Part shown: piece after piece, positions 7,373 through 16,416 of the stretch
Layout of the letters: each line of letters opens with the position of its first letter
Numbering within the stretch: position 1 is the stretch's first letter
Source of the DNA: Clostridiales bacterium
GTDB taxonomy: Bacteria; Bacillota; Clostridia; Oscillospirales; Acutalibacteraceae
Direction: 5' to 3'
Assembly (NCBI GenBank): GCA_012840445.1
Contig: DULI01000007.1
Location: forward strand, 310,001-374,000
DNA: 64,000 nucleotides
Notes under the pieces: generated by a model
Told to the model about the DNA's origin: nothing
Seen by the model: only the letters and a program-made list of their open reading frames with translations
Database searches by the model: none
Made by a program: the position numbers and the translations under genes

Positions 7373-10300
7373 ATGGCAAACAAGGTCAGAATCGGGCTGG
7401 ATATTGGCATCGGCTCAATAGGGTGGGCTGTGATTACCGGCGGTCCCAAAAACTCAAAATTAGAAAACTTCGGTGTAAGAATATTTGACTCCGGTGAGCT
7501 TGACAACGGCAAAAACAGAAAAAGTCAGGAACGTCGACATTTCCGTGGAGCCAGAAGACTTATACGACGGCGCTATTTTAGAAAGGAATGGCTAAAGTCG
7601 CATTTATCCTATATAGGATTCCTTGATGAAAGTGTAATGCAAGAATATGAGTTAATAAAAGATCAAAATGTTCACTATTTAAAAGCAAAAGGTGTCTTTG
7701 AAAAATTAACAAAAGCCGAGTTATATAAATGTATGATACATACCTGTAACCACAGAGGCTACCGTGATTTTTACGAAAATGATTATACTCTTGACAGCGA
7801 TGATGAAACATCTGTCAATAGAGTTGCTGCAAACGAATTTGAATCCATGTTCCGAAAAAGCGGCTGCAGAACGGTTTCTCAATTTATTAGCCAAAACTTT
7901 GTTAATGAAGCCGGGCAAATCGAATTTAGAAACAGGAATTCTCGCAAAGAAAATTATTTGCTAATCCGCCGCAGCCTACTACAGGACGAGCTCCGCATCA
8001 TTCTTAACAAGCAAGCTGAATATCATTCGTGTCTCACTAAAAATAACATTGATATAATAGACAAAATTATATTTTCCCAGCGCAATTTTGAAGATGGTCC
8101 TGGAGACAAAAATGACGAATTCCGTAGATACACAGGCTTCCTTAAATCACTTGGCTCCTGTCCATTCTATCCGGAAGACAAAAGAGGTTTTAGAGGCACC
8201 GTAATAGCAGATGTTTTTGCAGTAATTAATATTCTTTCACAATACCGGTTTATTGATAAAAATACAGAAAAATATTATCTAAAACCCGATGTTGCTAAAC
8301 AGCTTGTTGATCATTTGCTTAAAAACGCCAATCTTACAATAACAGATGTAAAAAGAATACTTAAGGCAAATAATTTCGAGCTGCAAAAAAGCAATAACAG
8401 TGATGACAAAGCACTTGCCAAAGCAATTAGATTTCTAAAAATTGCAAAAGCCAGTATTGAAAAAGCCGGCGAGGATTGGGAGATTTGGATTTCAGAAGAG
8501 CAATTTGACTGCGAAAAGCCCTCAAAACTGCATAAAATAGGCGAAGTATTATCAAAATACCAAACACCCTCCTACAGAAAAAACGAGCTTGAAAAGCTCG
8601 GTTTTATGTCGCCGGCAGTTATTAAAGAGTTTTCCTCTAAAAAAATAAGCGGAACCGCACGGGCCGGATACCGCTATATGTGTGACGCTATTCATGCTTT
8701 TTTACGCGGCGATATCTATGGCAATTTTCAAGCAAACAGGATGAAACAGCTTAGCCAAGAGAAAGCAAATGAATCTAAACGTAGTATTAAACTTTTACCG
8801 CAACATATTGATGATGAAGATATTAAGCAGAATCCTGTAGTTTTCCGAGCCATAAACGAAACCCGAAAGGTGCTTAATGCCATTATTGAGTTGTATGGCT
8901 CTCCGGAAACTATTGTCGTTGAAGTTGCAAGTGAGTTAAACTCAAGCTTTGTAGAACGCGAAAGAATTGCGAAACTTCAAAAGGAAAACGAAATCAAAAA
9001 CGATAAAGCGAAGCAGAAAATCGCAGAATTACTTAACATTTCTGTAGAAGAAGTAACTGTTGTTATGCTCGAAAGATATAAACTATACGAGGAGCAGGAG
9101 GGCAAATGTTTATATTCCAGCAAACCATTAGGGGAACTGACTGACGTATTGAAAAATACGGACAAAAAATACGAAATAGATCACATTGTTCCATTTTCCT
9201 TAATACTGGATAATACCCTTAACAACAAAGCCCTTGTTTTTAGTGTCGAAAATCAGGCAAAAGGCCAGCGTACGCCATTAATGTATCTCGACGCCGAAAA
9301 AGCAGCAGCTTTTAAAGCCAGAGCCAATGAAATGAGAACCAGAAAAGAAAACCACATTAGTGAAAGAAAGTATAGGTATTTGATGCTTGATAACATATAC
9401 GGAAAAGAAGCCGAAGAATTGTTGTCACAATGGAAATCCCGAAACATTAATGACACCCGTGCCATAACAAAATATATTGTTTCATTATTAAGCAAAAACC
9501 TTGTGTTCAGTGGCAACAGCGGGCAACCGGTTTATGGGGTTAAAGGTGCATTGACTTCAAAGTTTAGGAAGTTATGGCTTAATCCTAAAACTTGGGGAAA
9601 TCCAGATAAAAACCGAGACTCTTATCTGAATCACGCTGTTGACGCAGTTGTCGTGGCCAATCTTACACTACCATATATTGAAATCGCTTCTGACAATTTC
9701 AAACTTCAGCAAATTTATAAAAAATACAGATCCCAATCCGTACCCGAATATCAAAACTATCTTGAAAAATGTTTAGACAAAATGCAAAAATACTATAATT
9801 TTCCAAGGGAATACTCAAAAAATTTATTAACTAAAACAGAACGGGTACCCTCATATCTCCCTAATATTGCAGAAGAGGTTGATATCCGTTTTAACGACGA
9901 GGACGAGGAACTGTTCCAAAAAAACATAAATTATTATTATAAAGACCTTTCAAGCTTTGTTGTAAAGCCCCACATGCCGATTACATCCCATAAACAAGAA
10001 AAGAAATTCCGCGGGCAAATTGCCGATTCTAATCCCATAAGAGTTGTTGAAATTGATTCCGAACCTTATAAAATTTTAAGAAAAGAAATCGGCTCTTTGA
10101 CCAAAAAGGATATAGACAGGCTATACACCGGCGATAAGACACTTATATCTACTCTTGAAAGAATTTTTGAGGGAAAAGACGACAAATATACCGTAGAAAA
10201 ATACTTAAAAGAAAATGGCCTGACAGAATTCCGGACGGATTCCGGGCAGCCGGTTCATAAAGTGTCCATCATCTCCGGAAAGATATCTAATTTCTTCAAA

Positions 10301-10747
10301 AAACCCATATCGGAAAATAATTACTCAATACTCGGTGGATTAAATTACTATTGCGTTGAGGTATATAAGGACCATAAAGGCAACACAAGAATATGGGGTA
10401 TCAGGTATGTAGACATAAAACACAAAGGCAAAAAATTGTATATAATTAAAGAACGTCTACCGGAAGACTATTGTAGCCATGTTATGTATCTTTTCCCGAA
10501 TGATTATATTCGGATATATAAAGATGGAAAAATAAAGTTTGAAGGGTATTATAAAAGCGTCTACAACATAAACCAAGCAAGCCTTTATTATTCTAAAAGG
10601 AACAGTCCAACAGAACCAAGAAAATGTATAACAATTTCAAAAAAGGATGAAATCAAAAAATACCATATCGATATTCTAGGAAGGTTGGGTGGTGAAATTA
10701 AATGTTCCGCACCGTTGTCGTTAATTTCGGAGAAAGACTTAGTGTAA
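7373..10747 (+). CDS. cas9: CRISPR-associated endonuclease Cas9 (type II-C-like)
   Basis: 1124 residues. RuvC-I starts RIGLDIGIGSIGWAVI with D10. An arginine-rich bridge helix follows (RRHFRGARRLIRRRYFRKEW). RuvC-II is IVVEVASEL with E517. The HNH centre is YEIDHIVPFS...NKALVFS..NQAKG with D603, H604 and N627. RuvC-III is LNHAVDAVVVA with H754 and D757. All catalytic residues are present, so it should be an active RNA-guided double-strand nuclease. The C-terminal 300 residues form the PAM-interacting region. ATG 7373 is preceded by AAGGAGG; an in-frame upstream ATG (7283) lies in the repeat-containing leader. The size and the absence of csn2 or cas4 favour subtype II-C. It overlaps cas1 by 46 bp. 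Confidence 0.97.
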   Translation: MANKVRIGLDIGIGSIGWAVITGGPKNSKLENFGVRIFDSGELDNGKNRKSQERRHFRGARRLIRRRYFRKEWLKSHLSYIGFLDESVMQEYELIKDQNVHYLKAKGVFEKLTKAELYKCMIHTCNHRGYRDFYENDYTLDSDDETSVNRVAANEFESMFRKSGCRTVSQFISQNFVNEAGQIEFRNRNSRKENYLLIRRSLLQDELRIILNKQAEYHSCLTKNNIDIIDKIIFSQRNFEDGPGDKNDEFRRYTGFLKSLGSCPFYPEDKRGFRGTVIADVFAVINILSQYRFIDKNTEKYYLKPDVAKQLVDHLLKNANLTITDVKRILKANNFELQKSNNSDDKALAKAIRFLKIAKASIEKAGEDWEIWISEEQFDCEKPSKLHKIGEVLSKYQTPSYRKNELEKLGFMSPAVIKEFSSKKISGTARAGYRYMCDAIHAFLRGDIYGNFQANRMKQLSQEKANESKRSIKLLPQHIDDEDIKQNPVVFRAINETRKVLNAIIELYGSPETIVVEVASELNSSFVERERIAKLQKENEIKNDKAKQKIAELLNISVEEVTVVMLERYKLYEEQEGKCLYSSKPLGELTDVLKNTDKKYEIDHIVPFSLILDNTLNNKALVFSVENQAKGQRTPLMYLDAEKAAAFKARANEMRTRKENHISERKYRYLMLDNIYGKEAEELLSQWKSRNINDTRAITKYIVSLLSKNLVFSGNSGQPVYGVKGALTSKFRKLWLNPKTWGNPDKNRDSYLNHAVDAVVVANLTLPYIEIASDNFKLQQIYKKYRSQSVPEYQNYLEKCLDKMQKYYNFPREYSKNLLTKTERVPSYLPNIAEEVDIRFNDEDEELFQKNINYYYKDLSSFVVKPHMPITSHKQEKKFRGQIADSNPIRVVEIDSEPYKILRKEIGSLTKKDIDRLYTGDKTLISTLERIFEGKDDKYTVEKYLKENGLTEFRTDSGQPVHKVSIISGKISNFFKKPISENNYSILGGLNYYCVEVYKDHKGNTRIWGIRYVDIKHKGKKLYIIKERLPEDYCSHVMYLFPNDYIRIYKDGKIKFEGYYKSVYNINQASLYYSKRNSPTEPRKCITISKKDEIKKYHIDILGRLGGEIKCSAPLSLISEKDLV

Positions 10748-11610
10748 AAGACAACTGGCTTATTATTTCCACAGCCGAGGGAGAAAAGCAAATCCCAATA
10801 GAAGATATTTATTCGGTTGTGGTTGATAACCAACGTACATATATGTCCATTCCTTGTTTAAACGCGCTTACCAGTTCCGGAGCCCATTTGTTGCTTTGTG
10901 ACGGGAAGCACAACCCCGTGTCGGTTGTGCTTCCCCTTAACACTCACTATCGACCGCTTAATGTAATAAAAAAACAGCTGTCGCTAACTCAGGATTTTAA
11001 AGACAACATTTGGGACAGAATTGTAAAGCATAAAGTTTTAAATCAAGCTAAAGTATTGGAACTTTGCGGCTGCAACAGCGAATATGCTGCGCGCTTGAGA
11101 GAATTGGCCGAGGAAGTGGTGGATGGCGACAGCGGGAACCGTGAAGGCATTGCCGCCAAAATGTATTTTAGGTGCCTGTTTGGTTCCAATTTTATCAGAA
11201 TGAACGATGATGCTACAAATGCCGCATTAAACTATGGCTACGCGGTGATCCGTTCATCTATAAGCAAGGCGTTATGCGGCTATGGCTTTAATTGCGTTTT
11301 GGGTATTCATCATATTAACGAATCAAACCCGTTTAATTTGGCAGATGATTTGATGGAACCCTTCCGCCCGATTATTGACTTATGGGTCGCCGACAATTTT
11401 GAAGAACTGCTTAATGAACTTACACGGCAGCAAAGAAATGAACTTGCGGCTATCGTTAATAATGTGGTGGAATTTGGCGGTAAAAAAATGAGAATTCGAA
11501 ATGCTGTAGAAAAATATATTCAAAGCTTTTCAACTGCTGTAGAGAGAAACAACGCAAAATATATCCTTTTCCCGAAAATAATACGCCAGGATCTTTATTT
11601 TGAGGAATAG
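10702..11610 (+). CDS. cas1: CRISPR integrase Cas1 (type II)
   Basis: 302 residues in the type II Cas1 form: it opens FRTVVVNFGERLSVKDNW, has the NREGIAAKMYFRCLFG block carrying the metal-binding Glu, and GIHHINESNPFNLADDLMEP carrying the catalytic His and second Glu. Cas1 with Cas2 inserts new spacers at the leader end. The start ATG is inside the last 46 bp of cas9, so translation is coupled. The size is normal and no key residue is missing. Confidence 0.96.
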   Translation: MFRTVVVNFGERLSVKDNWLIISTAEGEKQIPIEDIYSVVVDNQRTYMSIPCLNALTSSGAHLLLCDGKHNPVSVVLPLNTHYRPLNVIKKQLSLTQDFKDNIWDRIVKHKVLNQAKVLELCGCNSEYAARLRELAEEVVDGDSGNREGIAAKMYFRCLFGSNFIRMNDDATNAALNYGYAVIRSSISKALCGYGFNCVLGIHHINESNPFNLADDLMEPFRPIIDLWVADNFEELLNELTRQQRNELAAIVNNVVEFGGKKMRIRNAVEKYIQSFSTAVERNNAKYILFPKIIRQDLYFEE

Positions 11611-11614
11611 AGAG

Positions 11615-11938
11615 ATGGTAAACAGAAATATGAGAATACTCGTATTTTTTGATTTGCCCGTTATGACTAAAAAGCAAAGGAAAAATTACGCCGCTTTCCG
11701 CAAATTTTTGATTAAAGACGGATATCAAATGCTGCAATTTTCGGTTTATAGCCGTGTTACGCGCAATCATGACGATGCCAGAAAACATACCAATCGCCTT
11801 CGAAACAACTTGCCGCCCGAAGGTTCTGTAAGGGTAATGGTAGTAACCGAAAAACAATACAATTCAATGGAAATCCTGGTCGGCGATCTTACGGCAAGTG
11901 AATGTTTTTTATCCCCACGCGAGCTAATTGAAGTATAG
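11615..11938 (+). CDS. cas2: CRISPR-associated Cas2
   Basis: 107 residues with the ferredoxin-like Cas2 fold: MRILVFFDLPVMTKKQRKNY with the beta-1 Asp, FQ-type block QMLQFSVYSRV, and SVRVMVVTEKQYNSM. It forms the central dimer of the Cas1-Cas2 integrase. ATG 11615 follows GAGG about 9 nt upstream and starts 4 nt after the cas1 stop; a TTG at 11600 or an ATG at 11630 are alternatives. The gene ends 38 bp before the first CRISPR repeat. Confidence 0.94.
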   Translation: MVNRNMRILVFFDLPVMTKKQRKNYAAFRKFLIKDGYQMLQFSVYSRVTRNHDDARKHTNRLRNNLPPEGSVRVMVVTEKQYNSMEILVGDLTASECFLSPRELIEV

Positions 11939-11939
11939 G

Positions 11940-11976
11940 TTGATTTTTAAATGGAATATGATATTATAAATTTAAG
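11940..11976 (+). promoter_or_regulatory. Short CRISPR leader with promoter elements
   Basis: The 38-bp AT-rich stretch between the cas2 stop and the first repeat holds TTGATT (11940-11945) and TATTAT (11962-11967) 16 bp apart, so transcription could start at about the first repeat. This side is the leader end because the far-end repeat is degenerate. Confidence 0.55.
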
Positions 11977-12936
11977 GTTTTAGTTCTCTGATGGATATTG
12001 ATAGACTTATATTGAAGGGCATAAAATTTACATGCTAATCACGTTTTAGTTCTCTGATGGATATTGATAGACTTATATTAAATTATCAATTCTCAAAACG
12101 ACGTATAAGTTTTAGTTCTCTGATGGATATTGATAGACTTATATCACCGTTCTCCAGTATTGACGCTTCATCCCGTTTTAGTTCTCTGATGGATATTGAT
12201 AGACTTATATGTTGATTAATGATTGTGCCTACCCCCATACGTTTTAGTTCTCTGATGGATATTGATAGACTTATATTTGGACAAAAAGTGGATTCATTAT
12301 GGGAAGGTTTTAGTTCTCTGATGGATATTGATAGACTTATATAGGCAGACGAGGCGTATATGCGTACTTCTGGTTTTAGTTCTCTGATGGATATTGATAG
12401 ACTTATATCATTGTGGGGTCTTTTTCATTCTGCCAGTTGTTTTAGTTCTCTGATGGATATTGATAGACTTATATCAACTTGCAGCCAGTACCGTGACAGA
12501 AGCCGTTTTAGTTCTCTGATGGATATTGATAGACTTATATTCAAGATACTAATATGTCTGGCTTCAGGTGGTTTTAGTTCTCTGATGGATATTGATAGAC
12601 TTATATTATCACAAAAAGCGTCACCCATGTGCAAATGTTTTAGTTCTCTGATGGATATTGATAGACTTATATACAACTTGTATGTGAAATATGCGGTGGT
12701 ATGTTTTAGTTCTCTGATGGATATTGATAGACTTATATTGGCGATTGTATCGTCACTTGGCATGATACGTTTTAGTTCTCTGATGGATATTGATAGACTT
12801 ATATGGTAAAAACATGAAAGAAACTAAGCATGATGTTTTAGTTCTCTGATGGATATTGATAGACTTATATCCGATGGAACTTTGGTCTTGCCAATTATGT
12901 GTTTTAGTTTTCTGATGAGTATTGATATTTAAATTT
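11977..12936 (+). CRISPR. Type II CRISPR array, 15 repeats and 14 spacers
   Basis: A 36-bp repeat beginning GTTTTAGTTCTCTGATGG and ending GATAGACTTATAT recurs exactly every 66 bp from 11977 to 12901, so all 14 spacers are 30 bp. The first 14 repeats look identical. The last (12901-12936) is degenerate, with changes in the middle and 3' end, marking the trailer. Orientation is + because the 5' GTTTTAG must pair with the tracrRNA lower stem. By eye, I saw no spacer matching the rest of the window. The array, cas2, cas1 and cas9 form one co-directional unit. Confidence 0.98.
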
Positions 12937-12962
12937 ACACAGTTTTATAGGGATATTCAGAA

Positions 12963-12996
12963 AGCCCCAACGAAAACTCTACCGGGGCTATTTTAG
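12963..12996 (+). terminator. Intrinsic terminator after the CRISPR array
   Basis: AGCCCC (12963-12968) pairs with GGGGCT (12984-12989), followed by ATTTTAG. It is plausibly the end of the pre-crRNA transcript. Confidence 0.6.
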
Positions 12997-13024
12997 TTAT
13001 TACATACTTAATTCCCTGCATCAA

Positions 13025-13092
13025 TTCACCTGTCAACTAATAATATTTATTTTTCGGGGGAATATTATTTTAATAAAGTATTGACAGGTGAA
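13025..13092 (+). promoter_or_regulatory. Large nested dyad overlapping the azoreductase ribosome binding site
   Basis: TTCACCTGTCAA (13025-13036) is the exact reverse complement of TTGACAGGTGAA (13081-13092). Inside it AATAATATT (13039-13047) mirrors AATATTATT (13061-13069). The right arm contains the likely ribosome site AGGTGAAG just before ATG 13099. It could be a DNA operator or an RNA hairpin that hides the ribosome site. Confidence 0.6.
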
Positions 13093-13098
13093 GTGCAA

Positions 13099-13746
13099 AT
13101 GAAAAAACTGCTTTACATTACGGTTAACTCAAAGGATGAAACCCAGTCGTCCAGCAAAACGGTTGGCAGAAGATTGGTCAATGCAATTCTGGAAAAACTA
13201 CCTGATGTTCAGCTTGAAGAATTAGATTTATATAAGGACCACATTCCACAGTTAAAGGCCTGTTATTTCGAGGATAGAAACGCAATTGTAAGCACCGAAG
13301 CAAAAAGCAGGCTATCTGCAGAAGAACAAAACGAGGTTGACACAATCATTAAATTATGCGACCAATTCAGGGACGCAGACATTTATGTTTTGGCAGCGCC
13401 AATGTGGAATATGTCTTTCCCCTCCCCGCTAAAAGAGTACCTCGACTGTGTAATTCAGGTAGGTAAAACAGTTGAGTTTAGGAACAACAAACCCCATGGG
13501 ACACTTAACAATAAGCATAGGGTATTTATCTATGTACAATCCTCCGGCGGTAAAATCCCGTGGCTGACAAGGCCTGCGATAAATCAGGGCGTGAATTACG
13601 TGCAGGATATTACCAAATTCCTTGGAATAGACACTTTCGAGGAATTGCTTGTGGACGGAACGGGAACCACCGAAGCCGAACGCCAGGAAGCAATTCAAAA
13701 GGCAACCGAGGAAATATATGAACTGGTTGACAAAATGTTTGATTAA
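13099..13746 (+). CDS. azoR: FMN-dependent NADH-azoreductase (flavodoxin-like fold)
   Basis: 215 residues of the AzoR/AcpD family: KKLLYITVNSKD...SSSKTVGRRLV for flavin phosphate binding, YVLAAPMWNMSFPSPLKEYLD (the diagnostic P-M-x-N-F block), and FIYVQSSGG. It uses FMN and NADH for two-electron reduction of quinones, azo compounds and probably other electrophiles. ATG 13099 is preferred over TTG 13081 because AGGTG lies 8 nt upstream. The nested inverted repeat before it suggests regulated expression. A terminator follows. Confidence 0.9.
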   Translation: MKKLLYITVNSKDETQSSSKTVGRRLVNAILEKLPDVQLEELDLYKDHIPQLKACYFEDRNAIVSTEAKSRLSAEEQNEVDTIIKLCDQFRDADIYVLAAPMWNMSFPSPLKEYLDCVIQVGKTVEFRNNKPHGTLNNKHRVFIYVQSSGGKIPWLTRPAINQGVNYVQDITKFLGIDTFEELLVDGTGTTEAERQEAIQKATEEIYELVDKMFD

Positions 13747-13747
13747 C

Positions 13748-13776
13748 AAATCCTGTCAAACGACAGGATTTAATAT
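13748..13776 (+). terminator. Intrinsic terminator of the azoreductase gene
   Basis: AAATCCTGTC (13748-13757), loop AAAC, GACAGGATTT (13762-13771), then an AT-rich run. Confidence 0.75.
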
Positions 13777-13832
13777 TATATATAGCAATTGGCTATTTTT
13801 TCTTGTAAACTATTGAGATATTTACTATTTTA

Positions 13833-13861
13833 TTGACTTTATTTTGAATAGCGTCTATAAT
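13833..13861 (+). promoter_or_regulatory. Sigma-A promoter of the superoxide reductase-rubredoxin operon
   Basis: TTGACT (13833-13838), 17-bp spacer, TATAAT (13856-13861). Predicted start about 40 nt before the coding region. Confidence 0.8.
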
Positions 13862-13908
13862 AACAATAATGGTATTTGATACTATTTATTCTTAAGGAGG
13901 TTGTTTCA

Positions 13909-14292
13909 ATGTCCAAATTCCAGCGGTTTTTTACCTGTAAACATTGTGGAAACATGGTAGGCTTAATAGTCAACGGCAACTCCGACTTAATTTGCTGCGG
14001 CGAGGTAATGACCGAGCTTGTTCCCAACACAGTTGACGCTTCTCAGGAAAAGCATGTTCCCGTGGCGAAATATAATAACGGGATTTTAGATGTTCAAGTC
14101 GGCAGCGTACCTCATCCGATGACCGAAGAACATTACATATGCTGGGTATATGTCCAGACCAAAAATGGCGGGCAAAGAAAATCCTTAAAGCCCGGCGAAG
14201 AACCAAAGGTTCAGTTTGCCATAATAGACGACGAACCAATTGCGGTATTTGAATACTGCAATCTTCACGGTCTATGGATGGCTGAATTATAA
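13909..14292 (+). CDS. dfx: Desulfoferrodoxin (two-iron superoxide reductase)
   Basis: 127 residues. The N-terminal Fe(Cys)4 centre is complete (C10, C13, C29, C30). The catalytic site has the E47-K48-H49 triplet in [21 protein letters not shown], and EYCNLHGLW with the Cys and His ligands near the C terminus. The enzyme reduces superoxide to hydrogen peroxide without releasing oxygen, a defence of anaerobes. AAGGAGG precedes ATG 13909. It is 19 bp upstream of rubredoxin, its usual electron donor, so the two form an operon. Confidence 0.96.
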   Translation: MSKFQRFFTCKHCGNMVGLIVNGNSDLICCGEVMTELVPNTVDASQEKHVPVAKYNNGILDVQVGSVPHPMTEEHYICWVYVQTKNGGQRKSLKPGEEPKVQFAIIDDEPIAVFEYCNLHGLWMAEL

Positions 14293-14311
14293 AAAAACGG
14301 AGGAAAGAAAT

Positions 14312-14473
14312 ATGTCAAAATACGTATGCAGTATTTGCGGCTATGTTTATGACCCCGAAGTGGGCGACCCGGACAACGGAATTGCTCCAGGAACCAAGTT
14401 CGAAGACCTGCCGGATGATTGGGTATGTCCGGTGTGTGGCGCAGAAAAGGACATGTTCGAGCCTGAGGAATAA
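14312..14473 (+). CDS. Rubredoxin
   Basis: A 53-residue iron protein with C6-x2-C9-G and C39-P-x-C42-G ligand pairs and the [12 protein letters not shown] motif. It carries one electron and likely feeds the upstream superoxide reductase. AGGAAAG precedes ATG 14312; an in-frame upstream start inside the previous gene is unlikely. Confidence 0.97.
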   Translation: MSKYVCSICGYVYDPEVGDPDNGIAPGTKFEDLPDDWVCPVCGAEKDMFEPEE

Positions 14474-14480
14474 AAGATTT

Positions 14481-14511
14481 AACGGCACCAAATTTGGTGC
14501 CGTTTTTATTA
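14481..14511. terminator. Bidirectional terminator
   Basis: AACGGCACCAAA (14481-14492) pairs perfectly with TTTGGTGCCGTT (14493-14504), then TTTATT. It ends rubredoxin and, on the other strand, the SGNH hydrolase gene region. Confidence 0.85.
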
Positions 14512-14525
14512 TGTGCACAATCAGA

Positions 14526-15290
14526 TTAAGGCAACGGATAGTTTACAGCCATCTCAACCGCTCGTTTTACTATTTCAAGCTGTTTTAAGCTTATGCCCTC
14601 TGGCACAAAAGAAATTTTATCTATGTTTTTATCCAAAAGTACACTATACCAGCAAAGTGCTGCGGCATATCTGCCTAAATTGTTTAAATGATAGCCGTCG
14701 CGCGTAAGATTCTCCCCTATAAAACTTGCCCGCAGGGTTTGGATTGCCGTACCGGCAGGTATTATAAAACTAAAGGCTTGATTATCTGCAATTCTGGATT
14801 TTACTGCGTTTACTATACAGTTATACATGTTTTTTTGATTACGGTTGTAAATAGCAAAATCGGGGTGGTCGCTTGTAGTTTCATATGCCCAGGTCATATG
14901 CCAGGCAAGCCGTGCTTGCGGGTTGGTTTTATTTTTATTAACATACGCTATTAAATCGTCCAAATCCTGATTATAGGTATCCACAACCCCTGAATGCCCG
15001 CTGTACTGCTGAAGGGTTATTATATCCCAGTCCTCATCCTGAATCCCGTATAAAAGCGGCTTGTTTTTGTGCGGGACCCATTCCCCAGCGTTATTTTTAA
15101 AATAAATATAGTTCTCTCTTCCTGTTCTTGCATTGTTTATGTGGGTACGTAAACTGCAGCCGCCAATAAACAGGTTTCCAAGCACAACATCCTTATAACC
15201 GCCGTTTTTTGCTATGTCATACAGATAAAACATAGCATCCTCGCTAAAACTATTTCCTACAGCCAATATTTTTAATCTCTTTTTATACAC
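14526..15290 (-). CDS. DUF4886/SGNH-hydrolase-like protein
   Basis: 254 residues. ILAVGNSFSEDA is the DUF4886 form of the SGNH block I (nucleophile Ser), LFIGGCSL resembles the Gly block, and DGYHLNNLGRYAAALCWY supplies the Asp and His of block V. Related proteins are esterase-like hydrolases of unknown substrate. No signal peptide, so probably cytosolic. It follows the ribokinase gene by 45 bp on the same strand, which suggests work on a deacylated or modified sugar, but that link is inferred. Confidence 0.75.
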   Translation of the reverse strand: MYKKRLKILAVGNSFSEDAMFYLYDIAKNGGYKDVVLGNLFIGGCSLRTHINNARTGRENYIYFKNNAGEWVPHKNKPLLYGIQDEDWDIITLQQYSGHSGVVDTYNQDLDDLIAYVNKNKTNPQARLAWHMTWAYETTSDHPDFAIYNRNQKNMYNCIVNAVKSRIADNQAFSFIIPAGTAIQTLRASFIGENLTRDGYHLNNLGRYAAALCWYSVLLDKNIDKISFVPEGISLKQLEIVKRAVEMAVNYPLP

Positions 15291-15335
15291 TTTGGCACTC
15301 CCTTTATCCGCTATTAAAACTTTCGACTAAGCTTA

Positions 15336-16301
15336 TTAGCGTAATATTTCAAACATATCTATATTCTTTCTCCTTTGCTTCATAAGCGAGAGAACCTCGT
15401 TAATATCCGGCAAACTCGGCTGTGCCCCCATGCGCGAAATGGTAATGGCAGCAGCGGTATTGGCAAACTCCAGCGCCATTTCAGGCTCGGCACCCAAACA
15501 GGTTGCGGTACAAAATGCCGCGATAAAACTATCCCCTGCTGCGGTAGTATCAACAATCTCCAAGCCCTCAACCGCAGGACTTTTAATAAAACTGTCTTTA
15601 TTTCCAAATACCGCTCCGTTCGCTCCAAGCGTGATAATCGCATTTTCTACACCAGAACGGTTAAGTTTTTCAACCGCCCTTTTGGCAGATTCATCATCAG
15701 TTACGGCAATCCCAGTAAGATCGTGCGCCTCATGCTCATTTGGGGATATGTAGGTAATACACTTTAAAAATTCATGGGACAGCGGTGCAGCCGGGGCGGG
15801 GTTGAGCATGACAGGAACCCCTTTGCCATATGCTATTCGGGCTACTATTTCGTTTATTTGAATCGGAATTTCAAGCTGTAGCATAACCATATCATATTGT
15901 TCGATTGTATCATATAAAAACATTATATCCTGCGGCTCTAACTTCATATTGGCGCCGGGAACCACAATAATGCGGTTGGCACTTTTGCCGTCTTTAATCT
16001 CTATCTGAACATTTGCAATACCTGTTGGAACGCCATCAATTACTGTGGTCTTAGAAACTTCTACGCCAGATTCTTGCGCAATTTCTAGAAGTGCCTTCCC
16101 ATAGCTATCATTTCCCACCTTGCCTACCATGGTAACCTGTGCACCAAGCCTTGCCGCCTGAACCGCCTGGTTTGCCCCCTTCCCCCCAGGCGCCGTTTGA
16201 AAACCGCATCCTATTACCGTCTCGCCACTGTTTGGGAACCGGTTAGTACTCACTATTAAATCCATGGCAAAACTGCCGACGACTAAAATTCTTGGTCTCA
16301 A
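15336..16301 (-). CDS. rbsK: Ribokinase (PfkB family)
   Basis: 321 residues. It shows the PfkB N-terminal block TAPGGKGANQAVQAARLG, NPAPAAPLS, and the C-terminal DTTAAGDSFIAAF with the catalytic Asp and anion hole. The overall pattern fits ribokinase: ATP-dependent phosphorylation of ribose to ribose 5-phosphate; deoxyribose or another pentose is possible. The start is TTG with AGGGGTG upstream. It heads a two-gene unit with the SGNH-like gene. No ribose transporter is close. Confidence 0.88.
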   Translation of the reverse strand: MRPRILVVGSFAMDLIVSTNRFPNSGETVIGCGFQTAPGGKGANQAVQAARLGAQVTMVGKVGNDSYGKALLEIAQESGVEVSKTTVIDGVPTGIANVQIEIKDGKSANRIIVVPGANMKLEPQDIMFLYDTIEQYDMVMLQLEIPIQINEIVARIAYGKGVPVMLNPAPAAPLSHEFLKCITYISPNEHEAHDLTGIAVTDDESAKRAVEKLNRSGVENAIITLGANGAVFGNKDSFIKSPAVEGLEIVDTTAAGDSFIAAFCTATCLGAEPEMALEFANTAAAITISRMGAQPSLPDINEVLSLMKQRRKNIDMFEILR

Positions 16302-16416
16302 TACAATTCACACCCCTATATTTAATTTAGATTGCTTTACTTAGACATCCTTGAGTGCATAAAAATCCTTTAACAGCCGTAGTTTTCTTTTTTTGTTGGG
16401 TATCCATGTAAATTAA

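Noticed and set aside
7373-11938. Type II-A or II-B CRISPR subtype
   Set aside because: There is no csn2 after cas2 and no cas4; the Cas9 length (1124 residues) and the cas9-cas1-cas2-array order fit II-C better.
12360-12809. Open reading frames on both strands encoding a repeated SSLMDIDRLI-type or ISLSISIREL-type peptide
   Set aside because: They are translations of the CRISPR repeat; the 66-bp period is divisible by 3, so the frame stays open. No ribosome site or family match.
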